64,000 nt of DNA from contig JAPKBR010000016.1 in the NCBI GenBank assembly GCA_028823345.1, forward strand, positions 1 through 64,000, written 5' to 3'. Below are positions 35,998 to 45,134 of the stretch, piece after piece (position 1 is the first letter of the stretch; each line of letters opens with the position of its first letter). This DNA is from Planctomycetota bacterium. Lineage in GTDB: Bacteria > Planctomycetota > UBA1135 > GCA-002686595. Made by a program: the position numbers and the translations under genes. The notes below the pieces were generated by a model, which was given only the letters and a program-made list of their open reading frames with translations, ran no database searches and had not been told where the DNA came from.

Positions 35998-38900
35998 AGC
36001 CTTCTGCGGAAGTCCTCCTGGCCTCTGCGGGGTCCGGTAAAACGTTTCAGTTGACCCTGCGTTATGCAGCTCTCGTCCTGGATGGTGTTCCTCTCAAGAA
36101 TATTCTGGCGGCGACATTCACCCGCAAGGCAGCCGGCGAAATTCAGTCGCGGGTGTTGGAGCGTTTAGCTGGAGCCGCTGAGGGGGGCACGGACCTTGGA
36201 GACTTGCGCGAATTCATGGAGCGGCCCGATTTGAGCGCCAAGGACTGCACTGACGCTCTTGCGCGCGTGGTGGCTGACATGCCCCAAATGCGAATCAAGA
36301 CCTTAGATGGTTGGTTTGCACAATTGGCGCGGGCATTCGCGCCGGACTTAGGACTTGATTCCGGCTGGACCCTCATGGAGGCAGTGGAGGACCGGGAGCT
36401 TCAAGTGCGCAGCGTTGAGGAGCTGCTTGCTGGGCTTGATTCCGAGGAGCGCAACGTGCTCTTGAGTGACCTACAAAAAGGTGGCCACCAGGCTGGCGTG
36501 ATATCGCAATTGCTCAAGAGCATTCATGTTGGGCGTAGCCGCCAGCGTTGGGCGGAGCCGGGCGCCTGGGATCAGGTTCAGGTGCCGGACGCTCCAAGCG
36601 AGGCCGTCTGGCAGGCCGTGCTGGATGACATGGAGGGCTGGGATATGCCCAAGACGAAGAAAGGTGAGCCTTCCAAACCCTGGGAAAAAGCGGTGCGGAA
36701 TTTCGGCGCCAGTTTGGTGGCTGGGGATTGGCACGCGGCCCTATTGGCCACCCTATTCCAACGTCACCTCGATGGAGGAACCTTTTATAAGGGGGAAATC
36801 CCGACCGAGTGGAGGGAGCCCCTCGAAGTTATTCGCATCCGTCTAGCCCACGAGATCCTAGGGGCAGTACGCAAGCAGAACTTGGCCATGGCCCAGATCC
36901 TTGAGAAGTTCGATGGGATCCATAGCAGGCTCCAGCGCGCTGAAGGGGGGCTGCGGTTCGATGATCTTTCAGCTTTGCTTGCCTTGTCCGCCAGCGGCGA
37001 GTTTGATTTTGACTTGGCCTATCGTCTCGATGCCCAGCTGGATCATGTGTTGCTCGATGAGTATCAGGATACCAATGCCTTGCAGCATGCATCCCTTGAC
37101 CGCACTTTGATTGAGTTGGCCTCTCACAGCGAGGAAAAGCGGAGCATGCTTGTGGTTGGTGATCCCAAGCAGTCGATCTATGGATTCCGCCAAGCTGAAC
37201 CGAGACTCCTCATGGGTCTTAGTGCCCGACTAGCCATCACGCCCAAGGGCCTTACAGAGAACTGGCGTTCGTCGCCGGTGGTCTTGGATGCGGTCAATCA
37301 GCTCTTCAATGGCATTGCCGGCGCAGCTCCCTTCAGTGATGATACGAAGAAGCACGTCGGGCGGCAGCACTTGCGTGAAGCTGCCGGTAAGTGGCAGGAG
37401 GCCTTCCCAAACCACACTCCCTGCGAGGAGAACGCGGATCTGCCGGGGTCCGTTCATGTGTGGCAAGCCCCTGAGGGCGAGGATCAATCAAAGGACGAGC
37501 TCCTCGATTATGCGGCGGATCATGTGGCCAAGCTTCACAAGAAAGCGCCGAAGGCAGTGATCGCGGTTTTGACTCGTTCTAAGAACTTTGGCCAGCAGAT
37601 GATCGCGCGCTTGGCCCTGCGTGATGTGGCAGCTGCCGGAGACGGGGGGCACACGGTCACGGACTGCGAGCTCGTACGGGCATTCCTTGCGCTCCTGTTT
37701 CTTGTGGATCATCCCGGGGACGGCCATGCTTGGGCGATGGTGGCAGGATCTCCCTTGGCCAGCATCTTGGATCTCAAACCAGAGGATGGGCTCGATGGAA
37801 GCCCGGCTGTGGCACGGCGTGTGCGGACTGAAATTCTGTCGGAGGGATTGGGGCCGTGGCTCGTCGGCTTGCGCGACAAACTGGGGGGGCTGACACCTTT
37901 CGAGGATCAGCGAATGGACTCTTTGCTGACCGCGGCCCATGCTTGGTCGGACCGCATTGACGTTCGCTTAAGCACGTTCTATGACCATGTGTTGGGCATG
38001 AAAGTGGGCTTCGAGAGCGATGCCCTGGTGCGAGTGGTCACGATCCATGCGGCCAAGGGACTCGAGTATGACGCGGTGGTGCTTCCTGAACTGATTAGCG
38101 CGATCGAAAAATCCTCGTCGGTGGTGTCTTCAAGGCCCGACGCTTACGGAAAAATTGAAGCCATGTCGCTCTATCAGAAGCTGCCAATCCAGGCCCTCTG
38201 TCCGGAACTGAAAGGGTTGCACGATGCCGAGGCCCAAGCCCGGTTGCACGACACCCTCTGCACGCTCTATGTGGGAATGACCCGGGCTAAGTACTCTTTG
38301 GATCTGATTCTTCCGGCCGAGCTGCCAACCGTGTGGAACAATCGTTCCTTTGCCGGGATCGTTCGTTCTATCTTCCCCCTGGCGTTCACATCGGAAGATG
38401 TGCCTCTTTGGAGTCACCCCGATTCCAGTGATGATTGGCACGATTATCTCAAAGACAGGAAGCCAGAACCGCAAGCCTCCCCACGCAAGCCGCTTGCTTT
38501 GAAAGCCGGTGGAGCTCTTCGGGCCCTGACTAACCGTAGCCCGTCTGCTGCGGAGGGGGGCCAATCCAAGACAGTCACTCAGTGGCTTGATGTGATCCCC
38601 GCAGGCGCCGCGGACCGTGGGACTCTAGTTCATGAGTGGCTGAGCGGGATCGAGTGGCTCGACTCCGAATGCTCGGGACCCGCTGCGGAAGATCTTTCCT
38701 CCATAGCACGGCGCCTTGGGATATCAAAGCACGTTGTCCCCAACGTGCAAGAGCTACTGGGCCTCTCCCTTGCGATTCCCGCTATCAGAGAACTTCTCAC
38801 CGCCCCTGAAGAAGGCGGCGACACAGATGTGTGGAGGGAGCGGAAGTTCTCCGTGCTCTTGGATAATGAAGGCACCGATGAGATGTGGAACGGCAGTTTT

Positions 38901-39128
38901 GATCGGGTAGTGTTGGTGCGTGATGCGGACGGTAAAACCATCGGCGCCACGATCATCGACTACAAGAGTGACGCTGTGACCGAAGAGGGCGTGGGCGACC
39001 GGGTCGAACACTATCGGCCCCAGCTAGAAGCCTACCGGAAGGTACTCGGATCCATGACTGGGCTGGAGCCGGCCGTCATCAGTCTGCAGTTGGCGTTCCT
39101 AGTCCCCGGCGTTGTAGTGGACTGTTAG
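35994..39128 (+). CDS. AddA-like UvrD helicase/exonuclease subunit
   Basis: This 1044-residue superfamily-1A helicase has Walker A ASAGSGKTFQLT at the N-terminus, motif II in LLDEYQDTNALQ, motif III/IV in VVGDPKQSIYGFRQ, motif V in VVTIHAAKGLEYDAVVLPE and motif VI in LYVGMTRAKYSLDL. A C-terminal RecB-type nuclease follows, with RGTLVHEWLSG, NGSFDRVV and the catalytic IIDYKSD, then HYRPQLEAYRKVL. This is the AddA/RecB layout, and with the preceding gene it forms an AddAB-type complex. The start ATG overlaps the upstream stop. The protein is somewhat shorter than Bacillus AddA (about 1230). Confidence 0.9.
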   Translation: MKPSAEVLLASAGSGKTFQLTLRYAALVLDGVPLKNILAATFTRKAAGEIQSRVLERLAGAAEGGTDLGDLREFMERPDLSAKDCTDALARVVADMPQMRIKTLDGWFAQLARAFAPDLGLDSGWTLMEAVEDRELQVRSVEELLAGLDSEERNVLLSDLQKGGHQAGVISQLLKSIHVGRSRQRWAEPGAWDQVQVPDAPSEAVWQAVLDDMEGWDMPKTKKGEPSKPWEKAVRNFGASLVAGDWHAALLATLFQRHLDGGTFYKGEIPTEWREPLEVIRIRLAHEILGAVRKQNLAMAQILEKFDGIHSRLQRAEGGLRFDDLSALLALSASGEFDFDLAYRLDAQLDHVLLDEYQDTNALQHASLDRTLIELASHSEEKRSMLVVGDPKQSIYGFRQAEPRLLMGLSARLAITPKGLTENWRSSPVVLDAVNQLFNGIAGAAPFSDDTKKHVGRQHLREAAGKWQEAFPNHTPCEENADLPGSVHVWQAPEGEDQSKDELLDYAADHVAKLHKKAPKAVIAVLTRSKNFGQQMIARLALRDVAAAGDGGHTVTDCELVRAFLALLFLVDHPGDGHAWAMVAGSPLASILDLKPEDGLDGSPAVARRVRTEILSEGLGPWLVGLRDKLGGLTPFEDQRMDSLLTAAHAWSDRIDVRLSTFYDHVLGMKVGFESDALVRVVTIHAAKGLEYDAVVLPELISAIEKSSSVVSSRPDAYGKIEAMSLYQKLPIQALCPELKGLHDAEAQARLHDTLCTLYVGMTRAKYSLDLILPAELPTVWNNRSFAGIVRSIFPLAFTSEDVPLWSHPDSSDDWHDYLKDRKPEPQASPRKPLALKAGGALRALTNRSPSAAEGGQSKTVTQWLDVIPAGAADRGTLVHEWLSGIEWLDSECSGPAAEDLSSIARRLGISKHVVPNVQELLGLSLAIPAIRELLTAPEEGGDTDVWRERKFSVLLDNEGTDEMWNGSFDRVVLVRDADGKTIGATIIDYKSDAVTEEGVGDRVEHYRPQLEAYRKVLGSMTGLEPAVISLQLAFLVPGVVVDC

Positions 39129-39129
39129 A

Positions 39130-39185
39130 GTCCCCGATCGACAGCCCGGAAACCCCATTGGGGGGCACAAAAGCTCATCGGGGAC
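39130..39185 (+). terminator. Nested inverted repeat after addA-like gene
   Basis: GTCCCCGAT (39130-39138) and its exact reverse complement ATCGGGGAC (39177-39185) enclose a smaller CCCC-ATT-GGGG hairpin (39153-39163). It begins directly after the addA-like stop and lies before the sulfatase gene. No T tract is present, so it may be a structured terminator or an mRNA-end stabiliser. Confidence 0.4.
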
Positions 39186-39241
39186 CAGATTACCGGCCGC
39201 TGGTCCCTGACCTCGGGTTGATCACTTACTCTTAGGAAACC

Positions 39242-40513
39242 ATGCTTGGACTCCTTTGTGCCCTTGTGCTGGGGTGCCCATCCGCTGCTGTTGGCGGGGA
39301 AAGACCCACCGGTACGCCACCGAATATTCTGCTCATCACCCTTGATGACGTGGGTATTGATCGTTTCCCAAGTTACGGGGTGCACCCGGTTCCCGTTCGC
39401 ATGCCGGTGATGGAGCAACTAATCGCAGGCGGCGTGACTTTTGATCGGGTTTGGGCCATGCCCTCCTGTAGTCCGACCCGGGCGAGTTTGCTAACCGGGC
39501 GTTTTCCTTCGCGGCACGGGATTATGAATCAGATCGGGCCGGGAGATCCTAACGAACCGCAACTGGACCCGGCGGAGATCACGATCCCCAAGGTGCTTAG
39601 GGGATATCGAAGTGCGGTGATCGGCAAGTGGCACCTGCGCAGCGCAGGGAACCCGACAACCCATCCTCTTGCATGTGGATTTTCCCATCACATTGGTTCC
39701 ATGTACAACGTGGGGAATGCCGGGTACTTCAATTGGCGCCGGTATGTGGACGGGACGTATGCGGTCGAAACCCGTTACGCCACGACCGTGACAAGCACCG
39801 ATGCCTTGCGTATGACTCACTATCTGCCCGAGCCTTGGTTTCTGTTTGTGAACTACAATGCGGCCCATGCACCCTTTCATGTGCCTCCGCCCCATCTGCA
39901 CACCTATGGGTCGCCCAGCGATGAAATCACCCAGTTTCGCGCCATGTTGGAGGCCATGGATACCGAGATCGGCCGCTTGCTGGCGGGTGTGGACCTAGCC
40001 ACAACCCTGGTGATTGTGCTTGGGGACAATGGGACCCCCCGGCCAGTAACCGACGGCCCATGGGCCCAAGATCACGCCAAGGGTTCACTCTACGAAGGCG
40101 GTGTACGCGTGCCGATGGTGGTCCATGGGCCAGGTGTGAGTCATGGTCGAAGCGACGCACTGATTTCTGTGGTTGATGTGCATCGCACTTTGGTGGAGTT
40201 GGTGGGTGGCAACTTCCAAGCCCAAGATTCCATCAGCTTTGCTCCCCAGCTCAGCGCCCCCGGCACTCCCGGGACGCGTCAGTATCTGTTCGCGGAAAAG
40301 AACAACAGCCCACCCGGAGGGGCCACCGGGCCAGGCCATGAACGGGCGATCAGCGATGGGCGCTGGAAGTTGATTACCGACAACTTCGGCCAGCAGTTCT
40401 TTGATCTCTCGGTGGATTTGATCGAGGCCAATAATTTGCTGCAGGCACCCCTGAGTACAGTGGCGCAGGTTGGTTATGACGACCTGATTCAAGCCCTGAC
40501 GACCTTCCCTTAA
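39242..40513 (+). CDS. Exported sulfatase (formylglycine type)
   Basis: This 423-residue arylsulfatase-family enzyme has the N-terminal metal site NILLITLDDVGIDRF and the activation motif SCSPTRASLLTGR. There the Cys (CxPxR) is normally converted to formylglycine by a separate maturase. VIGKWHL, then GDNGTPRP with the second metal site, and a C-terminal WKLITD block follow. The N-terminus is a short hydrophobic leader ending VLGCPSA, possibly a lipobox. AGGAA precedes the ATG. Sulfatases are numerous in Planctomycetota, where they act on sulfated polysaccharides. The particular substrate cannot be read, and no other carbohydrate genes are adjacent. Confidence 0.9.
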   Translation: MLGLLCALVLGCPSAAVGGERPTGTPPNILLITLDDVGIDRFPSYGVHPVPVRMPVMEQLIAGGVTFDRVWAMPSCSPTRASLLTGRFPSRHGIMNQIGPGDPNEPQLDPAEITIPKVLRGYRSAVIGKWHLRSAGNPTTHPLACGFSHHIGSMYNVGNAGYFNWRRYVDGTYAVETRYATTVTSTDALRMTHYLPEPWFLFVNYNAAHAPFHVPPPHLHTYGSPSDEITQFRAMLEAMDTEIGRLLAGVDLATTLVIVLGDNGTPRPVTDGPWAQDHAKGSLYEGGVRVPMVVHGPGVSHGRSDALISVVDVHRTLVELVGGNFQAQDSISFAPQLSAPGTPGTRQYLFAEKNNSPPGGATGPGHERAISDGRWKLITDNFGQQFFDLSVDLIEANNLLQAPLSTVAQVGYDDLIQALTTFP

Positions 40514-40550
40514 GAGTTGCCTTGTCGGCTGTCTCGTATCAAGGGGATCC

Positions 40551-40573
40551 CCTCGAGCCCACTGGGCCCGAGG
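40551..40573. terminator. Hairpin between converging genes
   Basis: CCTCGAGCCC (40551-40560) and GGGCCCGAGG (40564-40573) pair with a single mismatch around ACT. The element lies between the converging sulfatase (ends 40513) and the minus-strand gene ending at 40598. A bidirectional terminator is likely from position, but no T tract is present. Confidence 0.45.
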
Positions 40574-40597
40574 GCATGACCACATCCCCAGAGGGCG

Positions 40598-41566
40598 CTA
40601 CTTGTCACGCTTCTTGATCAAGGCCATGTGTGCCTTGGGGTCTCGGAGCATCGCAAGGTGATCCGCAGCCAGTTGTTCCCAGGCGAGGCTGTCCAGCAGA
40701 GATGTGCAGGTGCGGTCGATGACCAGAGTGCGCGCGTCACAGATTGCGCGGGGATCGTCCTTGATGCCCTCTTCCTCGTAGATGACGGGGCGCGCCAAAC
40801 CGCGTAGCTTCACGAGAGTCGCAGCGAGGGCGACTCCGGTGTTGTCGAAGCCCAGGGTGTTTTCCAGCGTTTTTGAAAACTGAGTGCCCTTTCTGCTGCC
40901 AAACAGTTCGGCGAGTTGTGGCCCATAGATCTTGCTCAACACACGCATGCCCTTGGCTTGGTCACGATCGACCCTTCCAAGGGCCAGGTCCTCTAGCTCG
41001 CGGTGAGCGGACTCGTCATGGCGTACGCAGCGTAGGTGGAATTCCCCCACATCAAGGGGCGGATAGGAGATGCCGTTGAGCAACTTGCGGGTCGTGGTTC
41101 GCAACTCGGCGAGTTCTTCCAGGCGACCGGGGGGCAGGATTTCGTCAGCTGCGAGGCTTGCGGGACGAGCGGCCTCGGTCAGCAGCATCTCTCGGCCGGA
41201 AGGTGACTTGAGATAAGACTCCTCCACTAGGATCGAAACCAGGTCGAGCTCTTCGGTGGACTCAAGGCCCAGGTCCATCCCGATCAGTCGGGTGAGTTCG
41301 GCTTGATAGCGGCGCACGGCTTTGGCGGTCAGTTGCACTTCGAGGGCCCTGCGAAGGACGCGCTTGATCACCTTGGGATCCACTTGAACCATTTGGATTT
41401 CGATGCGCTCGGTGAGGACATCGATCAGGGGGCCCAAGTCTTCTCTTTGCTTACGAGTCGCACCGAGGGCCTTCTCCAATCCCTGGCCCATCACATCATT
41501 AGGTGTTAATGCAAGGGCAAGCAGGCCAAGGCAGAGAGTCAGGAGGGAACGCAGGGGTCGTTGCAT
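40598..41566 (-). CDS. Exported protein of unknown function
   Basis: The 322-residue protein has a clear signal peptide (hydrophobic core at about 8-21, likely cleavage near VMGQG). The rest is mostly helical by pattern, with blocks such as VIKRVLRRALEVQL and PSGREMLLTEAARPASLAADE. Three Cys occur in the mature protein (LRCVRHDES, AICDART, DRTCTSLL). I recognise no domain. It is the last gene of a minus-strand run that also holds the pseudo-sulfatase and the coiled-coil protein; the 42-base gap to the former permits co-transcription. Confidence 0.6.
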   Translation of the reverse strand: MQRPLRSLLTLCLGLLALALTPNDVMGQGLEKALGATRKQREDLGPLIDVLTERIEIQMVQVDPKVIKRVLRRALEVQLTAKAVRRYQAELTRLIGMDLGLESTEELDLVSILVEESYLKSPSGREMLLTEAARPASLAADEILPPGRLEELAELRTTTRKLLNGISYPPLDVGEFHLRCVRHDESAHRELEDLALGRVDRDQAKGMRVLSKIYGPQLAELFGSRKGTQFSKTLENTLGFDNTGVALAATLVKLRGLARPVIYEEEGIKDDPRAICDARTLVIDRTCTSLLDSLAWEQLAADHLAMLRDPKAHMALIKKRDK

Positions 41567-41608
41567 AAGTCTAGTAGCCTACCGGATTTCAGCTTGCTTG
41601 GACCGAGT

Positions 41609-42673
41609 TCACTGTCTTTCCAGCATCTCGGTCAACACCGCTTGCACCCTCTCCGGAGGCGTGGAAGCCGTACTCCAGCTTGCCCGCGGCGATTCACCGC
41701 CCGATTGCTGCCAGCCTTCGAAAAGGGCCAGGGGCGCACCGTTGTCCTGGTCATGGGCCTGCTGCAAAAGCAATGGACCTCGTCGAGCCGACAACCCAAA
41801 GAGGGCCAGTCCAGGGCTGACCCCGTCCAATCCAGCGGGACGTCGTTGCTCATTCGCCCACGCAGCTTCCGCGAGATGCTCGACTGCCAAAAGGCAGAAG
41901 TCCGCATCGGCGAAATCTTCGGGGCAGGTTCCGTCCAAACTCCGAGGTAAAGAGACCGCCGCCCAACTCTGATGCAGGGAGCTGGTTGGTTCGGGCATGA
42001 CATCCATCACGATGATCATCGTGCGCCCAAGTGTGTCGAGCTCGCGCGCCTGGGAAATCATGGATTGCAGGGCCGCGTCTACGGAACTCTTGTCTTCCCC
42101 TCGCGCCCCAAGGTGGGCCCAGATCATCCAGCCGCCGCCTTTCTTGGCGCGTTTTGCTAGCCAACCTGTGGTGGCTTGCGCCACCTGGTTGGAATCCTCC
42201 TGGGGTAAACGGACAAAACTCTCGAAGCCCCGCTCAATTCCCTCGCTGGTGAACTCCATGTCCTGGGCCACTGCTGCGCCGGTCCACACGTCCTGTTCGT
42301 AAACTCGTTCAGCCAAGGTTGGGATATTTCCGGGCAACGAGTCGGTGGCTGACAGCACCCCGGTGTGCCGCGGGTGGAGTCCGGTGAAGAGGGATGTCGC
42401 AGCCGAGAGTGGGGAGTCCGACGGATGCCAGATGTGGGGAAAGAGCATCCCGGACCGGATGAACCCCGCGAGGGCGGGTTGGCTGGCGTCGAGTCCATCA
42501 GGCCCGCCGGCTTGTTCAAGAGTGATGATCAAAAGGTTTGGGCGGCCGCGCCCATCGTTCACCGGCACGCAGGCCATGAACAGGCCCATAAGTCCGAAGG
42601 CGAGCCGCGCCCATGGGTTTCTTGCACCGGCGGGTGTTGATCGGATCCAGCGCTGGGCTTTCACCGCGATCAC
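41609..42673 (-). CDS. Sulfatase-fold protein lacking the catalytic residues
   Basis: The 354-residue protein has a membrane/lipobox-like N-terminus (hydrophobic segment ending LFMACVP) and an overall sulfatase order: NLLIITLEQAGGPDG, HIWHPSDSPLSAATSLFTGLHPRHTGV, LAERVYEQDVWTGA. Aligned to CxPxR...LTG, the nucleophile Cys/Ser position is occupied by Pro or a shifted Ser, and the Arg is Ala. The N-terminal Asp-Asp metal pair is also changed (LEQAG for LDDVG). It is therefore probably inactive as a sulfatase and may bind or scaffold. Its start overlaps the stop of the coiled-coil gene by four bases, tying the two together. Confidence 0.7.
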   Translation of the reverse strand: MIAVKAQRWIRSTPAGARNPWARLAFGLMGLFMACVPVNDGRGRPNLLIITLEQAGGPDGLDASQPALAGFIRSGMLFPHIWHPSDSPLSAATSLFTGLHPRHTGVLSATDSLPGNIPTLAERVYEQDVWTGAAVAQDMEFTSEGIERGFESFVRLPQEDSNQVAQATTGWLAKRAKKGGGWMIWAHLGARGEDKSSVDAALQSMISQARELDTLGRTMIIVMDVMPEPTSSLHQSWAAVSLPRSLDGTCPEDFADADFCLLAVEHLAEAAWANEQRRPAGLDGVSPGLALFGLSARRGPLLLQQAHDQDNGAPLALFEGWQQSGGESPRASWSTASTPPERVQAVLTEMLERQ

Positions 42674-44829
42674 TTGCCCTTGGAGCTCACACGTTTCTTG
42701 GCGGGCGCTTTGACCACGGCAGCCTTCTTGACCGTCGACCTTTTCTTGCCAGCACGCTTGGGCTTGGCGGCAGGGGTGATCACCCCTGCAACAGTCTTGC
42801 CAGCGGTTTTTTGCAGCTTGGCGAGATCACGGGCTTGCTGGCGAGCTTCCCGTAGCGCCTCGCGGGCTTGACGCTTGGTATCCCCCAACTTGAGCTTGGC
42901 GGTCTTGACTTCCATGCGCAGGCTCTTGAGCTCGCGATCACGGTTCATCAGGGTCGTGCGACTGGTACGTAGTTCTTGGTCCACTGCGCCGGTAGTCTTG
43001 CGCGCCTCTACAAGTTCGCTACGCAAATCACCTAGCAGACTTGTCAACTCCAGCAGTTTCTCGTCCCGCCGCCGTTGCTGAGCAGCGCTCTTTTCGAGTT
43101 GCCGAGCTTGATGCTTGGACAGTCGGCGCTCCACCTTGAGTTCTTCTCCGCGCTCGCGAAGTTCTCCTTTTCGCTTTTCGCTGTGCTTGGATTCCCTTGC
43201 GGAAAGATTTGAAAGGCTTGCGTGTTGGCGTTCGAGACTCTTGAGCTGTTGCTCAAGGTCCATTACCTGTGAGGGCAAGGGCAGGAGAGCCTCTTCGCGT
43301 TGGGTGGTTTCCGCTAGCTCTTCGGTGCGCTCATGAAGTTGGCCCTTGAGCTCAGCTTGTAGCTCTCTTTTCTCTTTGAGTGCGCGCTCGACCTGATCGG
43401 GTAGGGCGGCCAGCAGGTCCAGCTGGGATTGCAAGGCCGTGATTTGGGCGGTGCTCTTGGCCTGCTCCTTTTCGGTCTTGGCTAGCAGTTGGCTTAGTTG
43501 GCCATCCCGCTCAGCCAGAAGCGTGGGCGTGGGTTCAAGCTTGCGCAACTGTTGGCGTACTTCGGTCAGGTCCGTGCGCAGGGTTTCAACCTGTTCCTTC
43601 CATCGCACGCCTTCGACGCCTGATTCCCCTTCGCGCTTGGCAAGGGTCAGACGAAGGGTCTCCAATTCGGTCATTCGTTCCGCCAACTCGCTGGAGGACT
43701 GCTTGTATTCCCCTTGCAGCTCTCCCAATTGGGCGCGGGTGAGCTCCAAATCCATTTCCCGTGCGGACAGCATGGCCGGCACCGGGCGCAGGTTTTCGAC
43801 CTCCTCGGTCAAGGCCGAGGTCTCTTCCGCCGCTTGGGCTTCCGCTTGGGCTAGGCGTCCGCTGAGTGACTCGACCTCTCGCTCGCGGTTTAAGAGTCTT
43901 GCTCCAAGGGGCTCTAGCTCCTCAATTTTATCTTCCAGGTTGGCGACCCGTTCGGCTACCGCCGTGCGCTCTTGGGTGACCGATTGCTTGAGACTGCGCA
44001 GTTCGCTCTCGCGCTGGTCCAGCCGGGCGGGTAGCGGCTCTAGCTTGAGCCACTTGCCTTCGCTGCTGTTGGCGCGCATACGGGCCTCGTCCCGCTCCCT
44101 TTGCACCGCGTCCAATTGAGCGGAAACGGTTTGTAGCTTGCGAGGCAGAGGCTCGAGTTGTTGGATTTGCTTGGCGAGGGTCTGGCGTTGGCTTTCGGCA
44201 GATCCGAGGCTCTCGCACTGGACTGTGAGCACGGCCAGTTGCTCTTCTTGAGTGCCCATCTTGTTTTGCGCGATGGCCAGTTCCTTGCGTTGGGTCTGTC
44301 GCTCGGTTTCGAGCAGCTCCATCAGGTTGTCCCGTTCAGCTTCTGCTGCCGATGTGGAGGCGAGCTTTTGCTCGACTGTGGTCTGCAGCTCATCACGTTC
44401 GGCTGAGACCTCGCGGTGAACCTCGCTCTTACGCTGGGACTCTTGGGAGGCAACCGCATGTTCCTTCTTCAAGGATGTGGCAGTTTGGGAAAGCTGTTGG
44501 ATTTTCTCGTCACGGGCGGTGATCGCTTTTTCCATGGCCATGTGGACCGTATCGGCGCGGCCTGCGATCCCTTCCAATTCCTGGGATCTCGCCAGCAACC
44601 CGACGTGCTTGCTACGCATGCTCTCTGTGGCGACCTGGTTTTGATTGAGGTCCGCGATGGCTTGCGCGCGGTCCGTGTCGCACATGTGGAACTTGCGGTC
44701 CCAGAGTTCTTGCTGCACGCGCCTTTGGGTGCGGCTTCGTTCAACAGCGATCACATAACCGACGAAGCCACCTAGGCATCCGCCACCGAGCATCAGGAGG
44801 AGTTCTTGCATCTCTTGCTTCCCATTCAA
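42670..44829 (-). CDS. Membrane-anchored long coiled-coil protein with histone-H1-like basic tail
   Basis: The 719-residue protein starts with one membrane segment (about 9-27, LLLMLGGGCLGGFVGYVIA). About 600 residues of almost uninterrupted heptad-rich coiled coil follow (many repeats of EL..LE.L..RE, with recurring LEPLPARL/LRPVPAML breaks every 60-70 residues). The last 45 residues are rich in Lys, Ala and Pro (KPKRAGKKR, TVKKAAVVKAPAKKR), like histone H1 or AlgP tails, and could bind DNA or another polyanion. Known parallels for the tail suggest nucleoid contact from the membrane, but that is inference. It precedes the pseudo-sulfatase with a four-base overlap. Confidence 0.7.
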   Translation of the reverse strand: MNGKQEMQELLLMLGGGCLGGFVGYVIAVERSRTQRRVQQELWDRKFHMCDTDRAQAIADLNQNQVATESMRSKHVGLLARSQELEGIAGRADTVHMAMEKAITARDEKIQQLSQTATSLKKEHAVASQESQRKSEVHREVSAERDELQTTVEQKLASTSAAEAERDNLMELLETERQTQRKELAIAQNKMGTQEEQLAVLTVQCESLGSAESQRQTLAKQIQQLEPLPRKLQTVSAQLDAVQRERDEARMRANSSEGKWLKLEPLPARLDQRESELRSLKQSVTQERTAVAERVANLEDKIEELEPLGARLLNREREVESLSGRLAQAEAQAAEETSALTEEVENLRPVPAMLSAREMDLELTRAQLGELQGEYKQSSSELAERMTELETLRLTLAKREGESGVEGVRWKEQVETLRTDLTEVRQQLRKLEPTPTLLAERDGQLSQLLAKTEKEQAKSTAQITALQSQLDLLAALPDQVERALKEKRELQAELKGQLHERTEELAETTQREEALLPLPSQVMDLEQQLKSLERQHASLSNLSARESKHSEKRKGELRERGEELKVERRLSKHQARQLEKSAAQQRRRDEKLLELTSLLGDLRSELVEARKTTGAVDQELRTSRTTLMNRDRELKSLRMEVKTAKLKLGDTKRQAREALREARQQARDLAKLQKTAGKTVAGVITPAAKPKRAGKKRSTVKKAAVVKAPAKKRVSSKGK

Positions 44830-45001
44830 TGGGTGCGTGGTTCTGGGAGCGCGTGGTCGGGGATCAGAGCGGATTTGCCTGGATGATTCCCCGCACGCGC
44901 GACTTCCCTGATGCTAGCGTTCGCGCAAGGTGAATTCCCCCTTTGCGTGGGTTCTCTTAGGGCGTTTTTAGCCACTCCCGAGAGCCTCAATGGGGCTAGA
45001 G

Positions 45002-45018
45002 TTTTTTTCGGGGGGGGG
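45002..45018. repeat. Adjacent homopolymer runs T7-C-G9
   Basis: Seven T (45002-45008), one C and nine G (45010-45018) lie in the 305-base stretch between the divergent coiled-coil gene and hrpB. Otherwise that stretch (44830-45134) holds no gene or promoter I can define. Runs of this length are prone to slipped-strand length change. Confidence 0.7.
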
Positions 45019-45134
45019 ACAATGGGCTTAGGGTGCGATCTTGACCGGGAATGAGGGTCACCCGGACAGCTTTGGATCTCTCGGGGAACTCCCTGCGAAA
45101 TGAGACGCGGGGCAACGCTAAGATCCTGGACTGC

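Noticed and set aside
43439-44119. Ser/Arg-rich plus-strand frame opposite the coiled-coil gene
   Set aside because: A low-complexity mirror of Glu/Leu-rich coiled-coil codons.
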